From Chersky-840 sp963838775 (lineage in GTDB: Bacteria; Actinomycetota; Acidimicrobiia; Acidimicrobiales; UBA8190), in the NCBI GenBank assembly GCA_963838775.1, contig CAWISP010000026.1, forward strand, positions 310,001-374,000: a DNA stretch of 64,000 bases, written 5' to 3'. Below, piece after piece: positions 44,656 through 51,918 of the stretch. The notes beneath the pieces were generated by a model. The model was not told the origin of the DNA, made no database searches, and was given only the letters and a program-made list of their open reading frames with translations. The first letter of the stretch is position 1. The number at the start of each line of letters is the position of its first letter. The translations under genes were made by a program, and so were the position numbers.

Positions 44656-45087
44656 TCACGCTTTCGACGCCAACGAGGAAGCAGCCTGAGATTCCAGTGT
44701 CCTCTTGATGACGCCAATCCCGCGCTCCATGAGTTGAGCGGTACTCGTGGCGAGTTCGTCAGGAAGCAGATCTGTGATCCAGACGAAGCGAGCACGGCGC
44801 TCGCTCTCCGCAAAGACCTGGGCCGATGCGTTGCTGTGTGTGAAACCCAAAGGGCTGTCGGTGACCGAGTAGGCGAGTCGAAACGCGTTGTCATCAATAC
44901 CGATGAGAATCTCTCGAGCCTCTGCACCGTTGAAGAACGTCACGGTACGGACGCCGGGTTCGTCGAGACGGCAGTCCACCACGAAGCCAGGTACGAGACG
45001 CTCGTGCAGGGCGCCAAAGTCTCGGAGAGCCGCCCACACTTCGTCGGGGTGTGCGTCGATTACGACCTCCTTCATGATCGAAGCCAT
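44656..45087 (-). CDS. SRPBCC (polyketide cyclase/START-like) family protein
   Basis: 143 residues; ATG 45087 or the internal ATG 45075 (MKEVVIDAHPDEVWAALRDF). The helix-grip fold is indicated by this start, FVVDCRLDEPGVRTVTFFNG and a long C-terminal helix ELATSTAQLMERGIGVIKRT. Binds a hydrophobic small molecule or acts as a cyclase-like enzyme; specifics unknown. It lies 50 bp downstream of the frameshifted MerR gene on the same strand, so it was probably part of that regulator's operon. Confidence 0.8.
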   Translation of the reverse strand: MASIMKEVVIDAHPDEVWAALRDFGALHERLVPGFVVDCRLDEPGVRTVTFFNGAEAREILIGIDDNAFRLAYSVTDSPLGFTHSNASAQVFAESERRARFVWITDLLPDELATSTAQLMERGIGVIKRTLESQAASSLASKA

Positions 45088-45137
45088 CTACATTGTCTCC
45101 TCTATCGGATCTAAGGCGTGCAAGGATGGGATCATCG

Positions 45138-45961
45138 TCAACTCCCTGGTGTCGTATGAAAGACCGGCCAACAGACTTCTGTCCGATGCCGCGACTCGTC
45201 CTCCGTGTCGGCCGAGCCCACCAGGTAGTACTCCCGGATAGGCCCGTCGACGCCGAGCTCGCGCTCGGCTACGAACGTCCAAGAGCACCGTAGGTTCGGT
45301 CGAGCTCACTGAACGACCCTTCGTGCACCGTTATGGCCAGCTCGGAGGCTGGGATGTCAACCAATCTCGAACGCTCCGACGGCTTGAGCTCCTCGCTAAC
45401 AGGTAGGAACGCCACAACCTCCCCCAGTTCGATTTCGAAGAACTCGTTGGGATACAACGCACCAGCCGGGCCAGTCGGCTCAATGTTCGACGTCGTGAGC
45501 ACGCTATAGAGTTCCTCGAACGCCTCCAACCACCAACTCTCGAGGTCATCCATGGCCACTGGTTCCGAGATTGCCAACACTTGCGTCCGGGGAATCGACC
45601 GGTACTCGACAGAGATCGGCATGGTTGATCGCTCGAGAAGCGCCCGCAATGACGCCACCGTCGTCTGTGTCTGCTCAAGCTGGGACTCCATCCTCCTCAG
45701 ATGAGCCACGATCACCTCATTGCGCGAGGCCACGTCCGGTGCCCCGAGGACCGTCCTGACGTCCTCAAGCGGCATGCCTAGGTCGCGGAGCCGACGGATG
45801 ACCTGCGCCGTTGTCACCTGTGAGGCGTCGTAGAACCGGTACCCGGTGACAGGATCGATCTTCTCCGGCTCCAACAATCCCACCTCGTGGTAATGGCGCA
45901 GAGCCTTGACGCTCAGATAGGTCATCCGCGAGAAGTCCCCGATAGGAAGCAACACATCCAT
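45138..45961 (-). pseudogene. MerR-family regulator with GyrI-like effector domain, frameshifted
   Basis: From ATG 45961 the first 230 codons encode a MerR HTH (IGDFSRMTYLSVKALRHYHE, VTGYRFYDASQV), a dimerisation helix and a GyrI-like effector domain ending EGSFSELDRTYGALG, then a stop at 45269. The missing end of the domain, FVAERELGVDGPIREYYLVG and then RTEVCWPVFHT, is present in another frame up to a stop at 45138-45140. The switch is at about 45278-45281, a one-base indel. Type is genuine decay or a sequencing error. A MerR-type promoter lies just upstream. Confidence 0.8.
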
Positions 45962-45968
45962 GCACCTG

Positions 45969-45999
45969 AGCTTGCTCCCTCCCCCTACAGGAGAGTCAA
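45969..45999 (-). promoter_or_regulatory. MerR-type promoter/operator with 19-bp spacer
   Basis: On the minus strand TTGACT (-35, complement of 45994-45999) and CAAGCT (-10-like, complement of 45969-45974) are separated by 19 bp, the long spacer diagnostic of MerR-activated promoters. The spacer carries an inverted repeat with ACTCTCC and GGAGGGAG arms. The -10 ends 7 nt before the regulator's ATG, so the transcript would be leaderless. Autoregulation is inferred. Confidence 0.65.
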
Positions 46000-46193
46000 G
46001 TCCCGCTGCCAATCGGTTCCGTGACGCTTGAAGGTGCCTCCCACCGCTTCGCCGACCCGGCTCCCTGAAGGCTCACCTCGACTCCTTTCGTGCCCGTTAG
46101 ATCCATATCACTCTCGGACGGAGCATGAGGGCTTGGCGTCAGACCGCTCCCTGCCGGCTACCGGGGGGCTTCGAGATGACCCCGATGGGCCAG

Positions 46194-46275
46194 CCATCCG
46201 CAATCGCGCGGCGACGTCGGTACCGGCTGGGTGCCCTGAAGGGGCGGGCCTTGCCAGATCGACACACTGCGCTCG
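46194..46275 (+). repeat. dispersed intergenic repeat, family A (diverged copy)
   Basis: Begins GCCATCCGCAATCGCG, like GCCATCCGCAATCAC at 32233, and keeps an AGATCGACAC...TGCGC block in the second half. Clearly more diverged than the copies at 32238 and 40251. Confidence 0.4.
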
Positions 46276-46358
46276 GGGCCCCTTCGATACAGACTGCGCG
46301 TTGCTGGGCGGGTTCAGGCGTCACACAACGCTTAACTGAACTTGGTTCGCGCCCGCTC

Positions 46359-46560
46359 CTACAGCACACCGTCGACGTAGAGGTCGACCTTCTCGTTGTA
46401 GAACGCGGCCAGGCCGGCAATTTTCTGGCTCTCAGGCAGCGGGGCCCGGTAGATCCAAACGAAGTCGTCGTAGTGATGACGATTGACGTCGAGTTGCCAG
46501 TAGGTCGCTGATGCGAGTCAGCGATTGTTTCGCCGTCGATGACAACATGAACGACAACGG
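46359..46560 (-). pseudogene. DUF427 domain fragment
   Basis: Reading the minus strand, TYWQLDVNRHHYDDFVW, YRAPLPESQKIAGLAAFYN and EKVDLYVDGVL end at TAG (46359-46361). This is the C-terminal half of a DUF427 protein. Upstream, in a different frame, VVVHVVIDGETIADSH resembles the N-terminal strand of the same domain. The middle of the protein is missing and the frames are discordant, so this is a decayed gene. Confidence 0.75.
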
Positions 46561-46764
46561 CGTTCCTACCGAGCACCGTGAGGCGCTGTGCGCCTTTCTC
46601 GCGGCTGCTGCCGATGCGGCCTCTTCGGCGGCCGAGGACCTCGGTGAATGAGCCAGTACGTTTTCGGGCGGTTTGTCTCCGGGGTCAATACGCACCCACG
46701 CGGCACGTTACGAGCGGTCGCCAGGCCGGAGCCAAGGCCATCCGGTCAGTGGGACAATCGGGAC

Positions 46765-46872
46765 ATGGAGATGCGATGCGCTGAGTGCGGGTGCCTGGTC
46801 GATGCCGGGCGGGTTCTGGAACGTTGCGGGAACCCACAATGCTGCTGTTGGGACCTCCCAGATAAGCCATGA
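46765..46872 (+). CDS. very small Cys-rich (zinc-ribbon-like) protein
   Basis: 35 residues from ATG 46765: MEMRCAECGCLVDAGRV, then CGNPQCCCWDLPDKP. Two Cys clusters (CxxCxC and CxxxxCCC) could bind one zinc ion. GACAAT, a -10-like box, ends 6 nt before the ATG. Could also be a fragment of a larger protein. Function unknown. Confidence 0.4.
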   Translation: MEMRCAECGCLVDAGRVLERCGNPQCCCWDLPDKP

Positions 46873-46931
46873 AAGGAGGCTGCTGATTCGGTCGGGCTCG
46901 TTGCACCATCGGGCCGCACAACACTCTACGG

Positions 46932-47096
46932 ATGCGGTGTGTCGACGCCTGTCCACTCTGCCCGGCAAAGCACTACGAGGACTGGGAGTTCGACGACCCC
47001 ATGGGGAAGTCGATCGCCCAGATCCGCCCCATCCGAGACGAGATCGGCCGGAGGGTGAACGACCTGCTCGATCGTTTGGAGATCCAACCGGGGTAG
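46932..47096 (+). pseudogene. C-terminal fragment of a thioredoxin-type arsenate reductase (ArsC)
   Basis: 54 codons: MRCVDACPLCPAKHYEDWEF, DDPMGKSIAQIRPIRDEIGR and RVNDLLDRLEIQPG. This matches the end of LMW-phosphatase-fold arsenate reductases, whose usual form is MGCGDACP...DWxLxDPAGK...VRxIRDEI. The catalytic P-loop and N-terminal two thirds are absent, and upstream sequence is unrelated. A gene remnant. Confidence 0.7.
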
Positions 47097-47142
47097 TACC
47101 GGCTGACCCGCGAGGAGACATTCGGCCCTGGTCAGAGCTCCC

Positions 47143-47538
47143 TTGACGCTGGATGCTGTCAGTGTGAGTGCCGTACTTGCCTATGTAGCAGCCGGGGTCG
47201 TGGCGCTGTGGGGCGTGGCGCATGTCGTTCCCACGGCGAAGGTCGTCGCAGGCTACAGCGACACCTCGCGTGACAACCGGCTGGTCATCACCCAAGAGTG
47301 GATCGCGGAGGCGATGACCATGTGGCTCATCGCCGCCATCGTGGTGGTTACCACCGTCCTGGGCGGCTCGCAGCCCAACCTGGTGGATTGGATCTACCGG
47401 GTCTCCGCCGCCGCGCTTTTCGCGATTGCAACGCTGACCGCTGTGACGGGTGCCCGCACCGCCGTCATCTTCTTCAAGGTCTGCCCGGCCTTGCTCAGCG
47501 CTACCGCTGTACTGCTCCTGGTGGCGAGCTGGACATGA
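47143..47538 (+). CDS. small four-helix membrane protein
   Basis: Up to 131 residues from TTG 47143; GTG 47164 is an alternative. Four hydrophobic segments are seen: AVLAYVAAGVVALWGVAHVV, MTMWLIAAIVVVTTVLGG, AALFAIATLTAVTGA and CPALLSATAVLLLVASW. The loop SDTSRDNRLVITQEWIAEA between helices 1 and 2 is typical of a small conserved membrane family of unknown role. Start uncertain. Isolated. Confidence 0.65.
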   Translation: MTLDAVSVSAVLAYVAAGVVALWGVAHVVPTAKVVAGYSDTSRDNRLVITQEWIAEAMTMWLIAAIVVVTTVLGGSQPNLVDWIYRVSAAALFAIATLTAVTGARTAVIFFKVCPALLSATAVLLLVASWT

Positions 47539-47694
47539 GGGGAGCCATCCTCGTCGTTTGGGACCTCGCCCCCAGGGCGCTCGATAATGCCGCCGAGAGG
47601 TGCACATTCCGTCCCGATGAAGCGATGGGCATTGCCGGGTTGCGTAAACTCCCGACGAGGACGCTGTGACCTCGATCTGCGCGGTATCACGGAG

Positions 47695-47745
47695 AGCCGC
47701 GAATACTGCGCTATCGGCCCTTAGGTTCGGGTTACCGGCATCGGC
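47695..47745 (+). repeat. dispersed intergenic repeat, family A (partial)
   Basis: GCCGCGAATACTGCGC is followed by GGCATCGGCACAT. Keeps the family A core and a remnant of the GATCGGCACGT block. It lies in the gene-free 47539-47804 interval. Confidence 0.5.
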
Positions 47746-47804
47746 ACATATCCCATGTAGGGCCGTGATCGCCGACTCAATGGGCCTCGACCTCCGGCGG
47801 CCGC

Positions 47805-48497
47805 TCAGTTCTCGGTCTCGGCTGCGCCCGCGGCGCCAGCGATATCGGGCTGTGCCCGGTTCTGCTCGTCCACGGCGCGTTGGAGGAGAGTCTTCAGGAC
47901 ATCGGCGCTCAGCGCAGCTACCTGGGCAGGGGTTTGGTCACGTTCGACCATTAGCGTCTTGGTCGTGAACGGCGACAGTTGCACGGTGAACGCCGATGCC
48001 AGTGAGTCGGGAGCCTGCCCCTTCCCTCCAGCGGCCTGCCAGGCGATCGTGGTGAAGTACTGTATCGCGTGGCGTCGGAAATCGACCTGGGCGTCAATGA
48101 TCTCCGAGATCATCGCAGGGAGGGCGGCCCCAGGGGCGTGAAGCAGGTCCCAGATCACCTCGCCGAAGATCCGGACGCCTCTCGTGTGCAGCGCCAGCGT
48201 CAGCCCCTCCAGCCAGCCGTCGAGGTCGTCACTCGGTAGCGGCAGGCCGTCGATCGGCCGGTTCCCCGCCTCGAACATGTCCTGCAACGTGGCAGCGATC
48301 AGGGCGCTCTGGCTCTTGTAGTGGCGGAAGATGGTCCGTGGGCTCACGCCCGATAACTCAGCAATCTCGAGGACGGTGGCTTCGAACCCGTGGTGGGCGA
48401 CCACCTGCATGGCTGCCTGTCGGATCCGCGACCGGGTGAGCTGGCTCTGCTCCTCGGCCAGGGAAGGTTGAGGGGCTCGCGACGTGTCGGACAGCAC
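47805..48497 (-). CDS. TetR/AcrR family transcriptional regulator, paralogue 2
   Basis: 230 residues from GTG 48497; an in-frame ATG 48542 would overlap the upstream ABM gene. HTH: RIRQAAMQVVAHHGFEATVL...LSGVSPRTIFRHYKSQSAL, nearly identical in the recognition helix to the regulator at 25078. The ligand domain follows (LQDMFEAGNR). It starts 4 bp after the ABM-like gene stop, so the two form an operon in ABM-TetR order. The inducer is unknown. Confidence 0.9.
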   Translation of the reverse strand: MLSDTSRAPQPSLAEEQSQLTRSRIRQAAMQVVAHHGFEATVLEIAELSGVSPRTIFRHYKSQSALIAATLQDMFEAGNRPIDGLPLPSDDLDGWLEGLTLALHTRGVRIFGEVIWDLLHAPGAALPAMISEIIDAQVDFRRHAIQYFTTIAWQAAGGKGQAPDSLASAFTVQLSPFTTKTLMVERDQTPAQVAALSADVLKTLLQRAVDEQNRAQPDIAGAAGAAETEN

Positions 48498-48501
48498 CCT
48501 C

Positions 48502-48801
48502 TCAGCCCCGCCAGCCAGTACCACTGAGGTAGTTATGCACATCGAAGAACTGGACCTCGAGGGATGCCGGATTCACCCCGATCTCTTTGATGATGGCGCC
48601 TTGCGTCTCGGCGAACTTGTCGAATAGCTCGCGTGAGGCCCACACGTTGACCATCCGGATGCCCGTGTCCGTCTTGGCAACCCAGTGAAAGAGTCCGCCG
48701 GATGGGAGAGGACCCCCCTGCAAGAACCCGGCGATTTCTGTGGCCAGGTCGTACTGTTCGACGGTGACACCTGGTACGTCGATCTGAACTGCAACCGCCA
48801 T
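48502..48801 (-). CDS. ABM-like small protein, paralogue 2 of the TetR/ABM module
   Basis: 99 residues from ATG 48801 (GGGAG 7 nt upstream). MAVAVQIDVPGVTVEQYDLA, GGLFHWVAKTDTGIRMVNVW and VQFFDVHNYLSGTGWRG are the same signatures as in the 24661 protein. It immediately precedes and nearly touches the TetR gene. Function unknown. The conserved pairing with a TetR is the main clue. Confidence 0.78.
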   Translation of the reverse strand: MAVAVQIDVPGVTVEQYDLATEIAGFLQGGPLPSGGLFHWVAKTDTGIRMVNVWASRELFDKFAETQGAIIKEIGVNPASLEVQFFDVHNYLSGTGWRG

Positions 48802-48974
48802 CAGAACTCCCGCCGGAATGGCCAAGGCACTACCGGACCATCCCAGACTGCTCCGCCCGGGAGCGCAGGCCTAGGGCAATGCGCCTCTGGTGTTCCTGCG
48901 CTGGTCCCGATCGACGAGCCAAGTCGTCGCCGCGATACTGGCTTCGAGTTGACTAGTGGGGTGTGGAGGTTCCG

Positions 48975-49074
48975 GTGGCGGTCGCCGTACAAATGGATTT
49001 CCGTCACGCTCAAACAGTACCAAGACGTTGTCGAGGATCTCGGTTACCTGCCCGGCGGCCCGTCAGCCTTCGAG
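48975..49074 (+). pseudogene. decayed third copy of the ABM-like gene
   Basis: VAVAVQMD in one frame, then SVTLKQYQDVVEDLGYLPGG and PSA in the next, reproduce the first 35 residues of the ABM-like proteins at 48502 and 24661 (VAVQID...VTVEQYDL...GGP). A one- or two-base shift near 49000 and loss of the rest show it is dead. It lies head-to-head with paralogue 2 and runs into the end of the hydrolase gene. Confidence 0.75.
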
Positions 49075-49803
49075 GCCTGCTGTCGCCCACGACAGCTCTT
49101 GGGCGACATCCCTGGGACGAACGACCATGGTCATGTCCCGGCCGGCAAGGTGTCGGACCGGCCACCCACGTCTGGTGGCGTGCTCAGCATCCGAAGAATG
49201 GCCACGGCCAAACCAAAGATATGAGCACCTCACACGCTCGGCCCAGTGTTCGGGTACTGGAACGACGTGGTCGAAATAGTCGATGGGAAGCTCGCCCAGT
49301 TCATTCTCTACGAGAGAGCGTCGCACCGGATTGGGGATCAGCTTTTCCATGGGATCTTCGCTCCACCATTCGGACCATTTCGGGAGCATGGCGTCGACGG
49401 CGATACCGGCCAAGCGGGAACGCAGCCAGGAGGGAGCGAGCTCGGCGAATCCCGAAAGCGGGGGGAGAGAGGCCTCGACAAAGGTGATGTGCTTCACCCT
49501 TCCCAAGAGGGCAAGGGCCATCGCCGGGAGAAGGGGAGCAGCACCGCCATGACCGACGAGAACAAGCGGAGCGGGCATCTCGGTGCAGGCCATCACCACG
49601 GTCTGGACGCATGCTTCCCAGTAGGGGGGCCCGGCGTCGGCGAAACCAACGAGGGATGGAATGAGCACGTCGAACCCCCAACCTTCGAGAGCTTCCCCAA
49701 CCCAGCGCCACACACTCGGCCCAACGAGGGGGCTGTGAACGAGAACGAACGCGGGCTTCGGATGAGCCCTGGTGGTGGGCCGCGCAGTTACTCCGGTCGT
49801 CAC
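49063..49803 (-). CDS. alpha/beta hydrolase-fold protein lacking the catalytic Ser and His
   Basis: 246 residues from GTG 49803, with an open extension to 49884. FVLVHSPLVGPSVWRWV and the elbow VLVGHGGAAPLLPAMA identify the fold, but the usual nucleophile Ser in GHSGAG-type elbows is Gly. The catalytic-His position near LAGRDMTMVVRPRDVA is Asp. A non-enzymatic role (binding or regulation) or relaxed-constraint decay is likely. Its 3' end overlaps the decayed ABM copy. Confidence 0.75.
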   Translation of the reverse strand: MTTGVTARPTTRAHPKPAFVLVHSPLVGPSVWRWVGEALEGWGFDVLIPSLVGFADAGPPYWEACVQTVVMACTEMPAPLVLVGHGGAAPLLPAMALALLGRVKHITFVEASLPPLSGFAELAPSWLRSRLAGIAVDAMLPKWSEWWSEDPMEKLIPNPVRRSLVENELGELPIDYFDHVVPVPEHWAERVRCSYLWFGRGHSSDAEHATRRGWPVRHLAGRDMTMVVRPRDVAQELSWATAGLEG

Positions 49804-50032
49804 GCCGACCGTCCCGGCGCCCCTACGCTGATCTATCGTGACCCACAACTGTTCAGCCAATGAACACCGACTCTGGGTAAACAATCGGGAGCTCGCTACG
49901 CGAGGTCATCTTTGCATGGCTGGTTGATCCCCGACTGTCAAGGCGATCGATGATCGGATTGGACAGTGGCCTCTTCACCCGGTGTCCGAGGGACTGGGAA
50001 CGAACCAAGGGCCCCGAACGTCGAAGGGCTTG

Positions 50033-50575
50033 ATGCGGTGGATGTCTGTCGGAGTGGCGATCGTTTGCTGCGTGGGCTTGGCAGCATGTTCAGGGGCGTC
50101 CCGATCCACGGCCAACCCGACCTCCAGCTCCACCTCGACTTCCTCGGCACTCCCGGCCGGATGGAAGACCGTTGCCTACAACGGCGTGGGTATCGACGTT
50201 CCGAGCGCCTGGCTCGTGGAACGATGGCGTCTCACCTGCGGGGTGGCGACACCGACGGTCTTCATCGGTCCTGCCCAGCCGTTGGCAACGAGCTGTGTGG
50301 CCGACCCACCCCAAGCGGCATTGGTTGTCCTGGGAGCGCTTCCGATGCGCGGGTTGAAGTCGGCACCGACCGAGCTGAACGGGATCACGGCCGACCTTGT
50401 AACCCAGTACGAGGTCTACCACGGCAGCCTCGGAGCGACGATTACCGACATTTGGGTGTCGCTGCCCACGGCCAACGTGACCATCTCCGTGTCGGTCGGG
50501 GAATCCTCGGTCGTGCCCGGCGGTGCCCCCGGTCGCGCAGAGCAGATCGTGCAGACCATTGACCAAGTGCCATGA
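50033..50575 (+). CDS. lipoprotein of unknown function
   Basis: 180 residues from ATG 50033 (GAAGGG upstream). Lipobox GLAAC follows VGVAIVCCVGLAAC, then a Ser/Thr tether. The mature part begins WKTVAYNGVGIDVPSAWLVE and contains one conserved-looking disulfide pair (LTCGVATP, LATSCVADPP). This resembles small secreted actinobacterial lipoproteins of unknown role. An upstream in-frame start at 49982 is less likely. Followed by a separate leaderless gene. Confidence 0.75.
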   Translation: MRWMSVGVAIVCCVGLAACSGASRSTANPTSSSTSTSSALPAGWKTVAYNGVGIDVPSAWLVERWRLTCGVATPTVFIGPAQPLATSCVADPPQAALVVLGALPMRGLKSAPTELNGITADLVTQYEVYHGSLGATITDIWVSLPTANVTISVSVGESSVVPGGAPGRAEQIVQTIDQVP

Positions 50576-50648
50576 CCTCAGGGTTGCCGCTCGAGTGACG
50601 GTGTAGAAGCGAGCGAGGTCGTGCCGCCATGAATCGGATTTGCAGCGA

Positions 50649-50654
50649 TAGGGT
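50649..50654 (+). promoter_or_regulatory. -10 box of a leaderless transcript
   Basis: TAGGGT ends 6 nt before GTG 50661. Confidence 0.5.
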
Positions 50655-50660
50655 CGAGTC

Positions 50661-51329
50661 GTGGATGAGCCAGCTCACCTGCGCACCACGAGGGCTACCT
50701 ACGACACCGTCGCGGTCGACTACTGCCGCTTGCTTCCCGACCTTCGGGCAGAGACCCCTCTGGACCAGACGATGCTGGAGACGTTCGCCGCGCTGACCAA
50801 GGCAGCAGACCTCGGGCCGGTCGCCGATCTCGGCTGTGGTACCGGCCGCATCACGGCCCACCTGGACTCCCTGGGCTTGGACGTCTTCGGCATTGACCTG
50901 TCCTCGGTCATGGTCGACTTCGCCCGCCGCATCCACCAGCACCTGCATTTCGATGTGGGCTCAATCACCTCCCTGGACCTACCCGACGCCGCTGCGGGCG
51001 GGGTCTTGGCCTGGTACTCGACCATCCACACTCCACCGCGGGACTTGCCTGGCGTCTTTGCCGAGTTCTCCCGAGTACTGGCGCCCGGCGGGTACCTGTT
51101 GGTCGGCTTCCACGTCGGAGACGGAAATCGGCCCAGGACGGTGACCTATCGTGAAGGAGCATCCGTCGATGCCTACGACCTCGAGCCCGAGAGAGTCGCC
51201 GACCTGGCGCGCCAGGCGGGTTTGGTCGTGCACACGCAGCTCGTGCGAGCAGCACAGCGGCGGGAGGGGCAGGCGCAAGCCAGTCTCATCGCCGCCAAGC
51301 CCGTCGACACGGATAAGCTGCCGCCCTGA
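50661..51329 (+). CDS. class I SAM-dependent methyltransferase
   Basis: 222 residues from GTG 50661, supported by the leaderless -10 box. Motif I is VADLGCGTGRITAHL, the acidic motif II FGIDLSS, then WYSTIHTPP and VLAPGGYLLVGFH in the post-core. YDTVAVDY at the start is typical of UbiE/COQ5-like enzymes. The substrate is unknown. Followed by two small genes, 51347 and 51534, on the same strand. Confidence 0.88.
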   Translation: MDEPAHLRTTRATYDTVAVDYCRLLPDLRAETPLDQTMLETFAALTKAADLGPVADLGCGTGRITAHLDSLGLDVFGIDLSSVMVDFARRIHQHLHFDVGSITSLDLPDAAAGGVLAWYSTIHTPPRDLPGVFAEFSRVLAPGGYLLVGFHVGDGNRPRTVTYREGASVDAYDLEPERVADLARQAGLVVHTQLVRAAQRREGQAQASLIAAKPVDTDKLPP

Positions 51330-51346
51330 ACGGACCGAGGGACGCT

Positions 51347-51514
51347 ATGGCCGACGAAGAGGCAGGCCGTTACGTCGTGCGGCTCGCCTGCCGCCACGAA
51401 ACCCTTGAGGTCGTGCCGACGCACGAGACCCCGACGCCGGTGGGCGAGTCGTTCAAGTGCCGCGAGTGCGGACGTAGGCAACCAATCGTCGAATCCTTCC
51501 AGGTCGAACCGTAG
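51347..51514 (+). CDS. small Cys/His (zinc-ribbon-like) protein
   Basis: 55 residues from ATG 51347: MADEEAGRYVVRLACRHETL and then KCRECGRRQPIVES. A first knuckle CRH and second CREC could form a zinc ribbon. It lies 17 bp after the methyltransferase stop and 19 bp before the next gene, so it belongs to that operon. Function unknown. Confidence 0.55.
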   Translation: MADEEAGRYVVRLACRHETLEVVPTHETPTPVGESFKCRECGRRQPIVESFQVEP

Positions 51515-51533
51515 CCAGCATCGGAGGGTAGCC

Positions 51534-51785
51534 ATGTCCGACACCGTCGAACCGCTGATCCTCGACCTCTTGGAGTGGATCGGCCCGAACGCCCGGCCCT
51601 ATACCGAGGTACTCGAAGCGTGGCGGACATCATGTCCTCGTTTGCCGGTATGGGAAGACGCTCACGACCGAGGCTTTGTGGTCAGGCATCATGAGAATGG
51701 ACGTGGTCGACTTATTTCGGTTTCTCCAGCGGGCCGGGAGCACCTACGAGAACACCGATCACCGTCGCAACTCGGAGCGACGTAA
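51534..51785 (+). CDS. small winged-helix-like protein
   Basis: 83 residues from ATG 51534 with GGAGG 6 nt before. VEPLILDLLEWIGPNARPYT, EVLEAWRTSCPRLPVWEDAH and GRLISVSPAGREHL fit a compact three-helix plus beta-hairpin (winged helix) pattern. The in-frame track from 51405 is antisense to nothing but lacks a start with a ribosome site. Possible DNA-binding protein. Last gene before a convergent operon. Confidence 0.6.
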   Translation: MSDTVEPLILDLLEWIGPNARPYTEVLEAWRTSCPRLPVWEDAHDRGFVVRHHENGRGRLISVSPAGREHLREHRSPSQLGAT

Positions 51786-51918
51786 CCGCTAGCTGGGGCC
51801 AGCCAAGAAGAGCCGCTCTGGCATCAGTGCCGGTCGAGGCCCGATCAGAGACGAATCGGGTCACGGCGCGGCGACTCGCAAGGTTAGAAGGAGAGGAGCT
51901 CTGCCTTCTGCTACCAGC

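Noticed and set aside
46511..46651. A 46-residue plus-strand frame ending DAASSAAEDLGE
   Set aside because: It partly overlaps, in antisense, the DUF427 remnant and has no ribosome site. Composition bias of high-GC DNA explains it.
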